Source of the DNA: Lentzea jiangxiensis
GTDB taxonomy: Bacteria > Actinomycetota > Actinomycetes > Mycobacteriales > Pseudonocardiaceae
Length of the DNA: 64,000 nt
Assembly: GCF_900104175.1 (NCBI RefSeq)
Contig: NZ_FNIX01000013.1
Span: 62,001 to 126,000 of the forward strand
Direction of reading: 5' to 3'
The notes under the pieces were generated by a model. The model was not told the origin of the DNA. It saw only the letters and a program-made list of their open reading frames with translations, and searched no databases. Both the position numbers and the translations under genes were made by a program. This document shows, piece by piece, positions 57,126-64,000 of the stretch. Position 1 is the stretch's first letter. Every line of letters starts with the position of its first letter.

Positions 57126-57806
57126 ATGGAACACGTCTTCGTGGTGACCGGCGCCTCCCGGGGCATCGGCGCGGCAACCGCCTCCCTCGCGGCCCAGGCG
57201 GGCTATCGCGTGGTCAGGGCGTCGCGCTCGGCCGAAGAATCTGTCGGTGATCGCGGCTGGGACGCGCGATGCGACGTTTCTTCGTGGGATTCAGTGCAGG
57301 ATCTGATGTCGCGAGTGGAATCGCGTTGGGGACGAATAGATGTCGTGTACGCCAACGCGGGCATTTCGGTGGACACGTCGTTCGTCTCGTCGTCAGGTGC
57401 CGAGCCTTCCGAGTGGACGGACATGGTGGTGACGAACGTCTGCGGACCGGCCTTCACGGCGCGTGCGGCGATGCCCGCCCTGCTGCGTTCGGGCGGTCAT
57501 CTGGTGCTGACCGGCTCGGCGGCCGGGCGCGGGGTGCGGCCGGGCAACCTGTACTCGGCGACGAAGTGGGCGATCACCGGCCTGGCGCAGGCGATCCGGG
57601 CGGAGGCCGTCGGCACCGGCGTGCGCGTGACGGTCGTCCAGCCCGGACTGGTCGACACGGACGCCATCCCGGCGTCGCGTGTGGATGACCCGAAGCTGGA
57701 GCCGGAGGACGTGGGGCGGGCGGTGCTGTACGCGGTGTCGCAGCCGTCCACTGTGGATGTGAACGAGATCCTGATCAGGCCCACCGGTCAGGCGGCGCAC
57801 CGCTGA
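57126..57806 (+). CDS. Short-chain dehydrogenase/reductase
   Basis: 226 residues from ATG 57126. The Rossmann motif FVVTGASRGIGAATASLA, DVVYANAGISVDTSF, catalytic Ser (LVLTGSAAGRGVRPG) and YSATKWAITGLAQAI complete the SDR tetrad. The end VNEILIRPTGQAAHR is usual. Cofactor preference cannot be read safely. It stands alone between divergent and convergent neighbours, so the substrate is open. Confidence 0.9.
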   Translation: MEHVFVVTGASRGIGAATASLAAQAGYRVVRASRSAEESVGDRGWDARCDVSSWDSVQDLMSRVESRWGRIDVVYANAGISVDTSFVSSSGAEPSEWTDMVVTNVCGPAFTARAAMPALLRSGGHLVLTGSAAGRGVRPGNLYSATKWAITGLAQAIRAEAVGTGVRVTVVQPGLVDTDAIPASRVDDPKLEPEDVGRAVLYAVSQPSTVDVNEILIRPTGQAAHR

Positions 57807-57846
57807 GGGGTGCTCGCTCCTCGCGGCGGGCGGAGGCGGTGGCCGG

Positions 57847-58650
57847 TCACGCCTCGCCGAGGAACTCGACCAGCAGCCGGTTCACCTCGTCCGGCCGCTC
57901 CAGGTACCCGACGTGCCCCGCGTCCGCGACCTCGGCGTACCGGGCGCCCGGGATCGCCTGCGCCACCTCGCGCGACAGCCGCGGCGGCAGCACGACGTCG
58001 TCGGCGAACCCGATGACCAGCGAGCGCACGGTGATCGCGCGGTACGCGTCCAGCCTCGTGTCGTACTCGCCGAGGGAGAGCTGGACGCGCTCGCCCGCGG
58101 TCAGCGCGGAGCCGGCGAACTCGTACATCTGCAGCCAGTCGCGGGCGATGACCGGGTCGGCCAGCGTCGCCTGCGAGACGTTGCGGACCAGCGACGCCAC
58201 CGCGTAGAACGACTGCGGGATCTCGACGCCCTTGTCGTGCAGGTCGCACAGCGTGGACGACCACGCCTGCTGCACCGGTTCGGGACGGCCCGCCGTCGCC
58301 ATCATCACCGCGCTGCGCACCAGCGACGGGCGGGTCAGCGCCAGCTCCTGGGTGATGCGGGCGCCCATCGAGGTGCCGATCACGTGCGCCGGGCCGCCCA
58401 GGTGCTCGACCAGGGCGGCGGTGTCGGCGACCATGTCGTCGAGCGTGAAGCCGTCGCCGCACTCCGAGGACGGCCTGATGCCGCGGTTGTCGAAGTACGC
58501 GACGCGGTAGCCCGCCTTGACCAGCGCGGGCACCTGGTAGGTGCGCCAGACCCTGCCGGGGCTGCCGGTGCCCATCACGAGCACGACGAGGTCGCCGGAA
58601 CCCTCGGTCTGGACGTTCAGGTCGATGCCGTTGAGCTGGACGAGCGCCAT
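57847..58650 (-). CDS. Alpha/beta hydrolase
   Basis: 267 residues from ATG 58650. VLVMGTGSPGRVWRTYQVPA (oxyanion region), nucleophile HVIGTSMGARITQELAL, acid VIGFADDVVLPP and His in VADAGHVGYLERP form a complete triad. It resembles 3-oxoadipate-enol-lactonase and haloperoxidase-like esterases. It lies 20 bp behind the cupin gene and is probably cotranscribed. Confidence 0.87.
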   Translation of the reverse strand: MALVQLNGIDLNVQTEGSGDLVVLVMGTGSPGRVWRTYQVPALVKAGYRVAYFDNRGIRPSSECGDGFTLDDMVADTAALVEHLGGPAHVIGTSMGARITQELALTRPSLVRSAVMMATAGRPEPVQQAWSSTLCDLHDKGVEIPQSFYAVASLVRNVSQATLADPVIARDWLQMYEFAGSALTAGERVQLSLGEYDTRLDAYRAITVRSLVIGFADDVVLPPRLSREVAQAIPGARYAEVADAGHVGYLERPDEVNRLLVEFLGEA

Positions 58651-58669
58651 TCCGGAGATCCTAGTGACG

Positions 58670-59101
58670 TCAGAACCGGCACAGGGGCCGAATGACGGCA
58701 GCGTGTGAGGGATAACGCGCGCACAGGTCGTCCGCGTGGCCGAAGGTCACGATGTCGTCGGTGTACGGCGGCACGACGACGGTGCCGACCAACGACCAGT
58801 CGCCGGCCGGGGTGCTGCCCTGCCACACGCCGGCGGGCACCACGACCTGCGGGTTCGACGCGCTCAGCACCGGCTCGGCCACCGACCCGTCCGGGTGCAG
58901 CAGCAGCATCCGCAACGGCGACCCGGCGTGGAAGTGGTAGATCTCCAGGTGCTCCAGCACGTGCATGCCGGAGAAGTCCGGACGGCGCAACAGGTACGCG
59001 ATCGCGGACACCTCGTCGGACCGGTGCGTCTGCGCGAAGTGGCCGCCCTCGACGGGCAGCTCCTGCATGCCGAGGGCGCTGATCAGCTGTTCGGGGGTCA
59101 C
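58670..59101 (-). CDS. Cupin-family protein (DUF985)
   Basis: 143 residues from GTG/ATG at 59101, overlapping the GGDEF gene's stop by 4 bp. AIAYLLRRPDFSGMHVLEHL, EIYHFHAGSPLRMLLLHPDG and VPAGVWQGSTPAGDWSLVGT follow the DUF985 cupin pattern. Its metal and substrate are unknown. Coupling to a diguanylate cyclase is probably positional. Confidence 0.85.
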   Translation of the reverse strand: MTPEQLISALGMQELPVEGGHFAQTHRSDEVSAIAYLLRRPDFSGMHVLEHLEIYHFHAGSPLRMLLLHPDGSVAEPVLSASNPQVVVPAGVWQGSTPAGDWSLVGTVVVPPYTDDIVTFGHADDLCARYPSHAAVIRPLCRF

Positions 59102-60582
59102 GTCATCTCCGGGAGCGGGGAACCGTGCACGACGACCATGCCCTTGCCGAGCCGCTTCGCCGTGTACATCGCGGTGTCCGCGGCCCCGAGCACGTCGTCG
59201 GCGGTGATCGAGGGGTCGTACGACAACCGTTGCGCCACACCGATGCTGGCGTGCACCCGGTGCACCCGGCCGCGCACCTCGTGCGGGTGTCCCAGCACCG
59301 CGAGCAGCCGGTCGCCGAGCTCCTGCGCGTCGCCGCCGTCCACCAGCACGCCGAACTCGTCGCCGCCCAGGCGCGCCACGGTGTCTTCGGGCCGTACGTT
59401 GTTCTGCAACCGTGCGGCGACATTGCGCAGGACGACGTCGCCCTCGGCGTGGCCGTTGTTGTCGTTCACGGCCTTGAAGCCGTCCACGTCGATGAACAGC
59501 AGGATCAACGGCTTCTCGCGGTCGTGCACCGCGAGGGCGCGCTCCAGCCGTTCGCGGAACAGACTTCGGTTCGCGACGCCGGTCAACGGGTCGTGCGTCG
59601 CCTCGTGCCGTAGCTGCTCACGGGAGACGCGGAGCTGATCCATCAGACGGACGTTGTCCATCATCGTGAGCAACTGACGCACTATGACGAGACACACGAC
59701 CAGGAGCCCGACGTAGATCTCGACGGGGTTGAGGCGACCGCCCGTCGCGGTGTTCCAGATGACGAACAGGCCGGTGATCGCGAGCGGCAGGTACGGCACG
59801 AGCAGGTGCAGCAGGTCGGCCATCCGCACGCGGCCGGGCGTGGGTTCGAGGTTGCGCACCGGTGCCAGCGCGCTGAGCAGGAAGAACGCCGGGCACAGCA
59901 TGAAGCCGATGTCCACCGACGCAGGGATCGCCGTGATGCCCTTCGCGATGTAGAACGCGAACAGCCACCCCGACGACGACTGCGCGACGCCTGCCAACGC
60001 CACGAAGAACATCGGCCACTGGCGCACGGCCTGATGCGTCCACGACATCACCACGATCGCCACGAGCAGCACGAGGTACGCGGCGGGATGCGCGATGACC
60101 GTGGCGAACCCGGGACCCTCGGTCGCCCACGCGCGGGTCAGCGACTCCAGCGCCGACACCCACGTGAGCACGAACAGCGACCCGATGACGATCAGCCCGT
60201 CGAGCACGATCACCGTGCGGCTGCGGTAGTTCGGCAGCAGGTCGTCGGCACGGCGCTGCTGGGCCTTGGCGATCACCGCGGCCAGGCAGAGGACCGGCAC
60301 CATCGTGAACCCGAGCGGCGCGATCGTCGAGGACGGCAGCTGCACGCCCAGGACCTGCTGGCCCCAGATCCACGCGGACAGCCCGACGCTCAGGCTGGTC
60401 ATCGCCGCGGTCATCCACCGGTCGCGCCGGCGCGCGTAGGCGACGAGGGCCGCGACGGCGAAGGCGAGCTGGACCACCTTGTCGATCGCGATACCGATAT
60501 CGCGAGGCGCGGTGAGGGCGGTGAGGATGGCGACGGCCATGAAGGCGCCGACACAGCCCGCGACAACCCAGAACCTCTTCAC
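59098..60582 (-). CDS. Membrane-bound diguanylate cyclase (GGDEF)
   Basis: 494 residues from GTG 60582. Nine or so hydrophobic helices (residues about 5-320) form the sensor. The GGDEF domain starts HDPLTGVANRSLFRERLERA and has an intact active site RLGGDEFGVLVDGG. An inhibitory RxxD I-site lies five residues before it (RPED). It makes cyclic di-GMP and should be product-inhibited. No EAL partner is in the window. Confidence 0.9.
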   Translation of the reverse strand: MKRFWVVAGCVGAFMAVAILTALTAPRDIGIAIDKVVQLAFAVAALVAYARRRDRWMTAAMTSLSVGLSAWIWGQQVLGVQLPSSTIAPLGFTMVPVLCLAAVIAKAQQRRADDLLPNYRSRTVIVLDGLIVIGSLFVLTWVSALESLTRAWATEGPGFATVIAHPAAYLVLLVAIVVMSWTHQAVRQWPMFFVALAGVAQSSSGWLFAFYIAKGITAIPASVDIGFMLCPAFFLLSALAPVRNLEPTPGRVRMADLLHLLVPYLPLAITGLFVIWNTATGGRLNPVEIYVGLLVVCLVIVRQLLTMMDNVRLMDQLRVSREQLRHEATHDPLTGVANRSLFRERLERALAVHDREKPLILLFIDVDGFKAVNDNNGHAEGDVVLRNVAARLQNNVRPEDTVARLGGDEFGVLVDGGDAQELGDRLLAVLGHPHEVRGRVHRVHASIGVAQRLSYDPSITADDVLGAADTAMYTAKRLGKGMVVVHGSPLPEMT

Positions 60583-60724
60583 CCGCTGCTCCTGGTGATC
60601 GAAACCCGACCACCGTAGTGACGCCGACGCGGACTTGTCGAACCGTGTCGGTGCAAGTCACCCGTGGGCGCACCGGATATGGTTCGAACTGTTGTTCGTT
60701 CCTGCTTCGGGGGAGTTGGCTGGC

Positions 60725-61291
60725 GTGCGGGTGTTCGGGGTCGACCCCGGTCTGACGAGGTGCGGCTTCGGCGTGGTCGACGGCGGCCCGGGCCGAGTCG
60801 TGCGCCCGGTGGCCGTCGACGTCCTGCGCACGCCCGTTGACGCTCCTCTGTCCGTGCGCCTGCACGAGCTGTACATCGGTGTCTGTGAATGGCTCGACCG
60901 CTACGAACCTCAGGTCGTGGCCATCGAACGGGTCTTCGCACAGCACAACGTCCGCACCGCGATGGGTGTCGCGCAGGCGTCGGGCGTCGTCGCCCTGGCC
61001 GCAGCGCAACGTGGCCTGCCGGTCGAGTTCCACACGCCGTCCGAGGTGAAGGCGGCGGTCACGGGGTCCGGCCGCGCGGACAAGGCGCAGGTGACGGCGA
61101 TGGTGACCAAGCTGCTCGGGCTGAAGGTCGCGCCGAAGCCCGCCGACGCGGCGGACGCGCTGGCGCTGGCCATCTGCCACCACTGGCGCGCGCCGATGCG
61201 GTCGCGGCTGGAGGAGGCGCAGGCACGGGCGGCGGAGCTGGCGCGGGTGCACAAGGCGAAGCTCGCCGAAGCCGCCAAGCGCGCCAACTAG
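60725..61291 (+). CDS. ruvC: Crossover junction endodeoxyribonuclease RuvC
   Basis: 188 residues from GTG 60725, preceded by GGGGGAG. The acidic catalytic residues sit in [30 protein letters not shown] and [15 protein letters not shown]. It resolves Holliday junctions in the RuvABC complex. It is the first gene of ruvC-ruvA-ruvB. Confidence 0.95.
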   Translation: MRVFGVDPGLTRCGFGVVDGGPGRVVRPVAVDVLRTPVDAPLSVRLHELYIGVCEWLDRYEPQVVAIERVFAQHNVRTAMGVAQASGVVALAAAQRGLPVEFHTPSEVKAAVTGSGRADKAQVTAMVTKLLGLKVAPKPADAADALALAICHHWRAPMRSRLEEAQARAAELARVHKAKLAEAAKRAN

Positions 61292-61322
61292 TCTCGAAGC
61301 ACGTCATGACCGGAGGAACCAG

Positions 61323-61904
61323 GTGATCTCGTCACTGCGCGGCCAGGTGCAGCACGTCGGCCTCGACCACGCCGTCGTCGAGGTGGGCGGCGTCGGGTTC
61401 GCCGTCCAGGCCACGCCCACCACCCTCGCCGGCCTGCGCCGCGGCGAAGAGGCCGCGCTCGCCACCACGCTCGTCGTGCGGGAGGACAGCCTGACGCTGT
61501 TCGGGTTCGCCGACGCCGAGGCGCGCGAGCTCTTCGGCCTGCTGCAGACGGTGAGCGGCATCGGGCCGCGCATCGCGCTGGCCACCCTCGCGGTCCTGGA
61601 GCCGGACAAGCTGCGGCACGCGCTCGCCGAGGGCAACATCACCGTGCTGACGCAGGTGCCGGGCATCGGCAAGAAGGGTGCGGAGCGGCTGATCATCGAG
61701 TTGCGCGACAAGGTCGGTCAGCTGCCCACGCCGACGACGCCGGCGCACAGCCAGACGCGTGACCACGTCGTGGAGGCGCTTCTCGGGCTCGGGTTCCCGG
61801 CCAAGGCCGCCGAGCAGACGGTCGACAGCGTGCTCGCGGACAACCCCGACCAGTCGACGGCCGCCGTGCTGCGCCGTTCGCTCGCCACGCTGGGACGCAA
61901 ATGA
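61323..61904 (+). CDS. ruvA: Holliday junction DNA helicase subunit RuvA
   Basis: 193 residues from GTG 61323. Domain I OB fold ([20 protein letters not shown]), domain II double helix-hairpin-helix ([40 protein letters not shown]) and domain III ([20 protein letters not shown]) are all present. It binds the junction and recruits RuvB. Its stop overlaps the ruvB start by 4 bp. Confidence 0.95.
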   Translation: MISSLRGQVQHVGLDHAVVEVGGVGFAVQATPTTLAGLRRGEEAALATTLVVREDSLTLFGFADAEARELFGLLQTVSGIGPRIALATLAVLEPDKLRHALAEGNITVLTQVPGIGKKGAERLIIELRDKVGQLPTPTTPAHSQTRDHVVEALLGLGFPAKAAEQTVDSVLADNPDQSTAAVLRRSLATLGRK

Positions 61905-62914
61905 TGGAGGACGAGCTCAGCCCGTACGTCGCGCCGGCCGAGCGGGACGTCGAGACCAGCCTGCGCCCCGCCGACCTGCACGAGTTCGTCGGGCAGCAGC
62001 GGGTGCGGGAGCAACTCGAGCTCGTCCTGCACGGGGCGATGCGGCGGGGGACCGCGCCGGACCACGTGCTGCTCAGCGGCCCGCCCGGGCTGGGCAAGAC
62101 CAGCCTCGCGATGATCATCGCGAAGGAGCTCGGCAGCGCCATCCGGATCACCAGCGGTCCCGCGCTCGAACGGGCGGGGGACCTCGCGGCGATGCTGTCG
62201 AACCTCGTCGAGGGCGACGTGCTGTTCATCGACGAGATCCACCGCATGGCGCGGCCCGCGGAGGAGATGCTGTACCTCGCGATGGAGGACTTCCGGGTCG
62301 ACGTCGTCGTCGGCAAGGGGCCCGGCGCGACCAGCATCCCGCTCGACATCGCGCCGTTCACGCTGGTCGGAGCCACGACGAGGTCCGGGGCGCTCACGGG
62401 ACCGCTGCGCGACCGGTTCGGCTTCACCGGGCACATGGAGTTCTACAGCCCCGACGAGCTCGACCTCATCATCAAGCGCAGCGCCAAGATCCTCGGGGTC
62501 GACCTGGACGCCGAGGGCGCGCTCGAGATCGCCGGGCGCAGCAGGGGCACCCCCCGCATCGCCAACAGGCTGCTGCGGCGCGTGCGGGACTTCGCCGAGG
62601 TCAGGGCCGACGGCAGGGTCACGGAGGAGATCGCGCGGCAGGCGCTCGAGGTCTACGACGTCGACCAGCTCGGCCTCGACCGCCTCGACCGCGCGGTCCT
62701 CAGCGCCCTGGTCAAGAGCTTCCACGGGGGTCCGGTCGGCGTGTCCACGCTCGCGGTCGCCGTCGGTGAGGAGCCGACCACGGTCGAAGAGGTGTGCGAA
62801 CCGTATTTGGTGCGGGCTGGCATGCTGGCCAGGACACCGCGCGGTCGAGTGGCGACGCCCGCCGCGTGGCACCACCTGGGGCTGGAACCGCCCGCCGGTG
62901 ATCAACTGTGGTGA
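61901..62914 (+). CDS. ruvB: Holliday junction DNA helicase motor RuvB
   Basis: 337 residues from ATG 61901. Walker [21 protein letters not shown], Walker [19 protein letters not shown] and sensor region [20 protein letters not shown], plus the C-terminal winged helix ([20 protein letters not shown]), define RuvB. It is the ATPase motor for branch migration. It is coupled to ruvA. Confidence 0.95.
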   Translation: MMEDELSPYVAPAERDVETSLRPADLHEFVGQQRVREQLELVLHGAMRRGTAPDHVLLSGPPGLGKTSLAMIIAKELGSAIRITSGPALERAGDLAAMLSNLVEGDVLFIDEIHRMARPAEEMLYLAMEDFRVDVVVGKGPGATSIPLDIAPFTLVGATTRSGALTGPLRDRFGFTGHMEFYSPDELDLIIKRSAKILGVDLDAEGALEIAGRSRGTPRIANRLLRRVRDFAEVRADGRVTEEIARQALEVYDVDQLGLDRLDRAVLSALVKSFHGGPVGVSTLAVAVGEEPTTVEEVCEPYLVRAGMLARTPRGRVATPAAWHHLGLEPPAGDQLW

Positions 62915-62986
62915 CCTGGCACAATCGGTGAAAGCACCTGGACATATCGGACGTGCGTCGAGGCATGTCCACTTGATCGGAGAATG

Positions 62987-63361
62987 ATGGGCAACCTTTC
63001 GTCTTTGATGTTCCCGTTGCTCCTGGTTCTGCTCGCGGTGCCGCTGTTCCTCAGCGCGCGCAAGCAGAAGCGGGCGATGGCCGAGCAGCAGCAGCTGCAG
63101 AGCTCGCTCCAGCCGGGGGACAAGGTCATGACGACTTCGGGTCTCTACGGCACCGTCGCCGACGCGAGCCACGACACCACCATCGACATCGAGATCTCCG
63201 AGGGTGTCGTCACGCGGTGGCTGCGCGCCGCCATCCGCGAGAAGGTGGCCGAGACCGACGAGGCCGTGCTCGAGGACAAGACCGACGAGCCCGAGGCCGA
63301 GGTGACCACCGCCCCCGCCGCACAGGTCGCGGAGCCCTTGGACCACAACGTCAAGAAGTAA
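62987..63361 (+). CDS. yajC: Preprotein translocase subunit YajC
   Basis: 124 residues from the second ATG (62987), 4 bp after GGAG; ATG 62984 is too close to it. An N-terminal membrane helix (LMFPLLLVLLAVPLFLSARK) and the conserved LQPGDKVMTTSGLYGTVADA mark YajC. The long acidic C-terminal tail is species-specific. It associates with SecDF, whose first gene follows. Confidence 0.92.
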   Translation: MGNLSSLMFPLLLVLLAVPLFLSARKQKRAMAEQQQLQSSLQPGDKVMTTSGLYGTVADASHDTTIDIEISEGVVTRWLRAAIREKVAETDEAVLEDKTDEPEAEVTTAPAAQVAEPLDHNVKK

Positions 63362-63490
63362 CCGACAGGCTCGTGACACCTGGGGTTGGCAACTGTGAAC
63401 ACCGCCAACTCCAGGTAGTGACGCGCACCTCACCCGGCGCGCGTTACGCTGCGCGCTCGGAAACCATCGCTACTAGGAGACGGACGGATC

Positions 63491-64000
63491 GTGGCACCTC
63501 CGGCCGGGCAAATTCGCCCTGCGAAATATCTGGCGAGTTTTGTCCTCATCGTGGTCGCGCTCTACGCCCTGGTGTTCTTCACCGGGAACGGTTCGGCCAA
63601 ACCCAAGCTCGGAATCGACCTCCAGGGTGGCACGCTCGTCACGCTGACCGCGCGTCAGGAAGACGGGGCCCAGCCCAGCGAGGAAGCGCTCAACCGCGCA
63701 CGTGACCTCATCGAGGTCCGCGTGAACGGTCTCGGCGTTTCCGGTGCCGAGGTCGTGCGGGACGGCAACAACCTGGTGATCACGGTCCCGGGTGCGGACA
63801 GCGAAGGCGCGAAGGGCCTCGGCCAGACCGCTCGCCTCGCGTTCCGCAAGGTCATCGGCCAGCCGGTCCCCGCGGGCGCCGCCCCGAACCCGTCGCAGCC
63901 GTCGTCGAGCACCGCGCCGTCCAGCGGTGCGAGCACGCCTCCCGCGACCCCGCCGAGCCAGAGCGCCGGTCAGGCGCCGCCGTCGAGCGGTGCCCCGCAG
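63491..64000 (+). CDS. secD: Protein translocase subunit SecD (C-terminus outside window)
   Basis: GTG 63491 opens a frame running off the right edge; 170 residues are visible. A first membrane helix (SFVLIVVALYALVFFTGNG) precedes KLGIDLQGGTLVTLTARQED and RARDLIEVRVNGLGVSGAEV, the start of the SecD P1 periplasmic domain. The later Pro/Ser-rich insert is typical of actinobacterial SecD. It works with SecF and YajC in proton-driven export. Confidence 0.93.
   Translation, partial: MAPPAGQIRPAKYLASFVLIVVALYALVFFTGNGSAKPKLGIDLQGGTLVTLTARQEDGAQPSEEALNRARDLIEVRVNGLGVSGAEVVRDGNNLVITVPGADSEGAKGLGQTARLAFRKVIGQPVPAGAAPNPSQPSSSTAPSSGASTPPATPPSQSAGQAPPSSGAPQ

Noticed and set aside
1-64000. CRISPR arrays, insertion sequences, prophage genes, rRNA or a biosynthetic gene cluster
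   Set aside because: No repeat-spacer pattern, transposase, integrase, phage structural gene, rRNA or PKS/NRPS module was seen.

Overview
The window is GC-rich actinobacterial chromosome. A Pseudonocardiaceae-type genome (Lentzea, Saccharothrix or Actinosynnema relatives) is my best inference. The signs are the many GTG starts, GTGA/ATGA start-stop overlaps, a WhiB protein, a mycothiol-type DinB-fold protein, a DUF574-type methyltransferase, a SigB/SigF stress-sigma module, and the block pgsA-like / gcvH / garA / ftsR / DUF151 / merR / gcvP, which follows the order known from Mycobacterium tuberculosis Rv1822-Rv1832.

Layout. 0-13.3 kb: accessory genes: a secreted DNRLRE-phosphoesterase (cut by the window edge), a radical-SAM-like fragment, a PHP hydrolase, a giant LuxR/AAA regulator, an orphan MASE1 sensor, a truncated MDR dehydrogenase, a molybdopterin oxidoreductase, an acyl-CoA synthetase and a LacI regulator. 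13.4-18 kb: a ribbon-helix-helix protein, an alpha/beta hydrolase and a GntR / DapA-like / IlvD-Edd sugar-acid operon. 18-22 kb: an ECF sigma factor with its zinc anti-sigma factor, and 2.6 kb upstream a paralogue of that anti-sigma lacking the sigma-binding domain; both loci carry the same TGAACC-N16-CGT promoter. 22-29 kb: quinone reductase, MpaB-like oxygenase, an aldehyde dehydrogenase / ThDP decarboxylase pair next to a PucR remnant, tRNA-Glu, a shortened methyltransferase, and a DUF4383 membrane protein with a SigB-like promoter. 29-35.6 kb: M50-like protease, an E. coli-type ArgRS, then a stress-regulation island (WhiB, SigB/F sigma, RsbW anti-sigma, kinase-STAS fusion, STAS antagonist, GAF-ANTAR).

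35.7-42.8 kb is the conserved glycine-cleavage / GarA block, with a tandem glycine riboswitch in front of gcvP. 42.8-45.9 kb holds a small operon and its divergent WYL/YafY regulator around a perfect 9-bp-arm operator; one operon gene is frameshifted, and a collapsed aldo/keto reductase pseudogene follows the regulator. 45.9-51.7 kb has a binding-protein/VWA fusion, a putative DNA glycosylase, DUF1801, a zinc ribbon and two CNNM/CBS membrane proteins. 51.8-55.9 kb is a LacI-controlled three-gene catabolic operon (Gfo/Idh/MocA, DUF993, TIM-barrel isomerase) with a visible promoter and operators. 56-60.6 kb carries a Tat-exported class A beta-lactamase-fold enzyme, SDR, hydrolase, cupin and GGDEF cyclase. 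60.7-64 kb is the housekeeping run ruvC-ruvA-ruvB-yajC-secD; secD is cut by the window edge.

The best candidates for new biology are the head-less anti-sigma paralogue wired to the same ECF promoter type, the SigB-like stress island with self-directed promoters and a kinase-STAS fusion, the DUF993 sugar operon, and a GarA that has lost the threonine normally phosphorylated by PknG. Start codons were chosen by Shine-Dalgarno fit and family alignment from memory. No database search was run.
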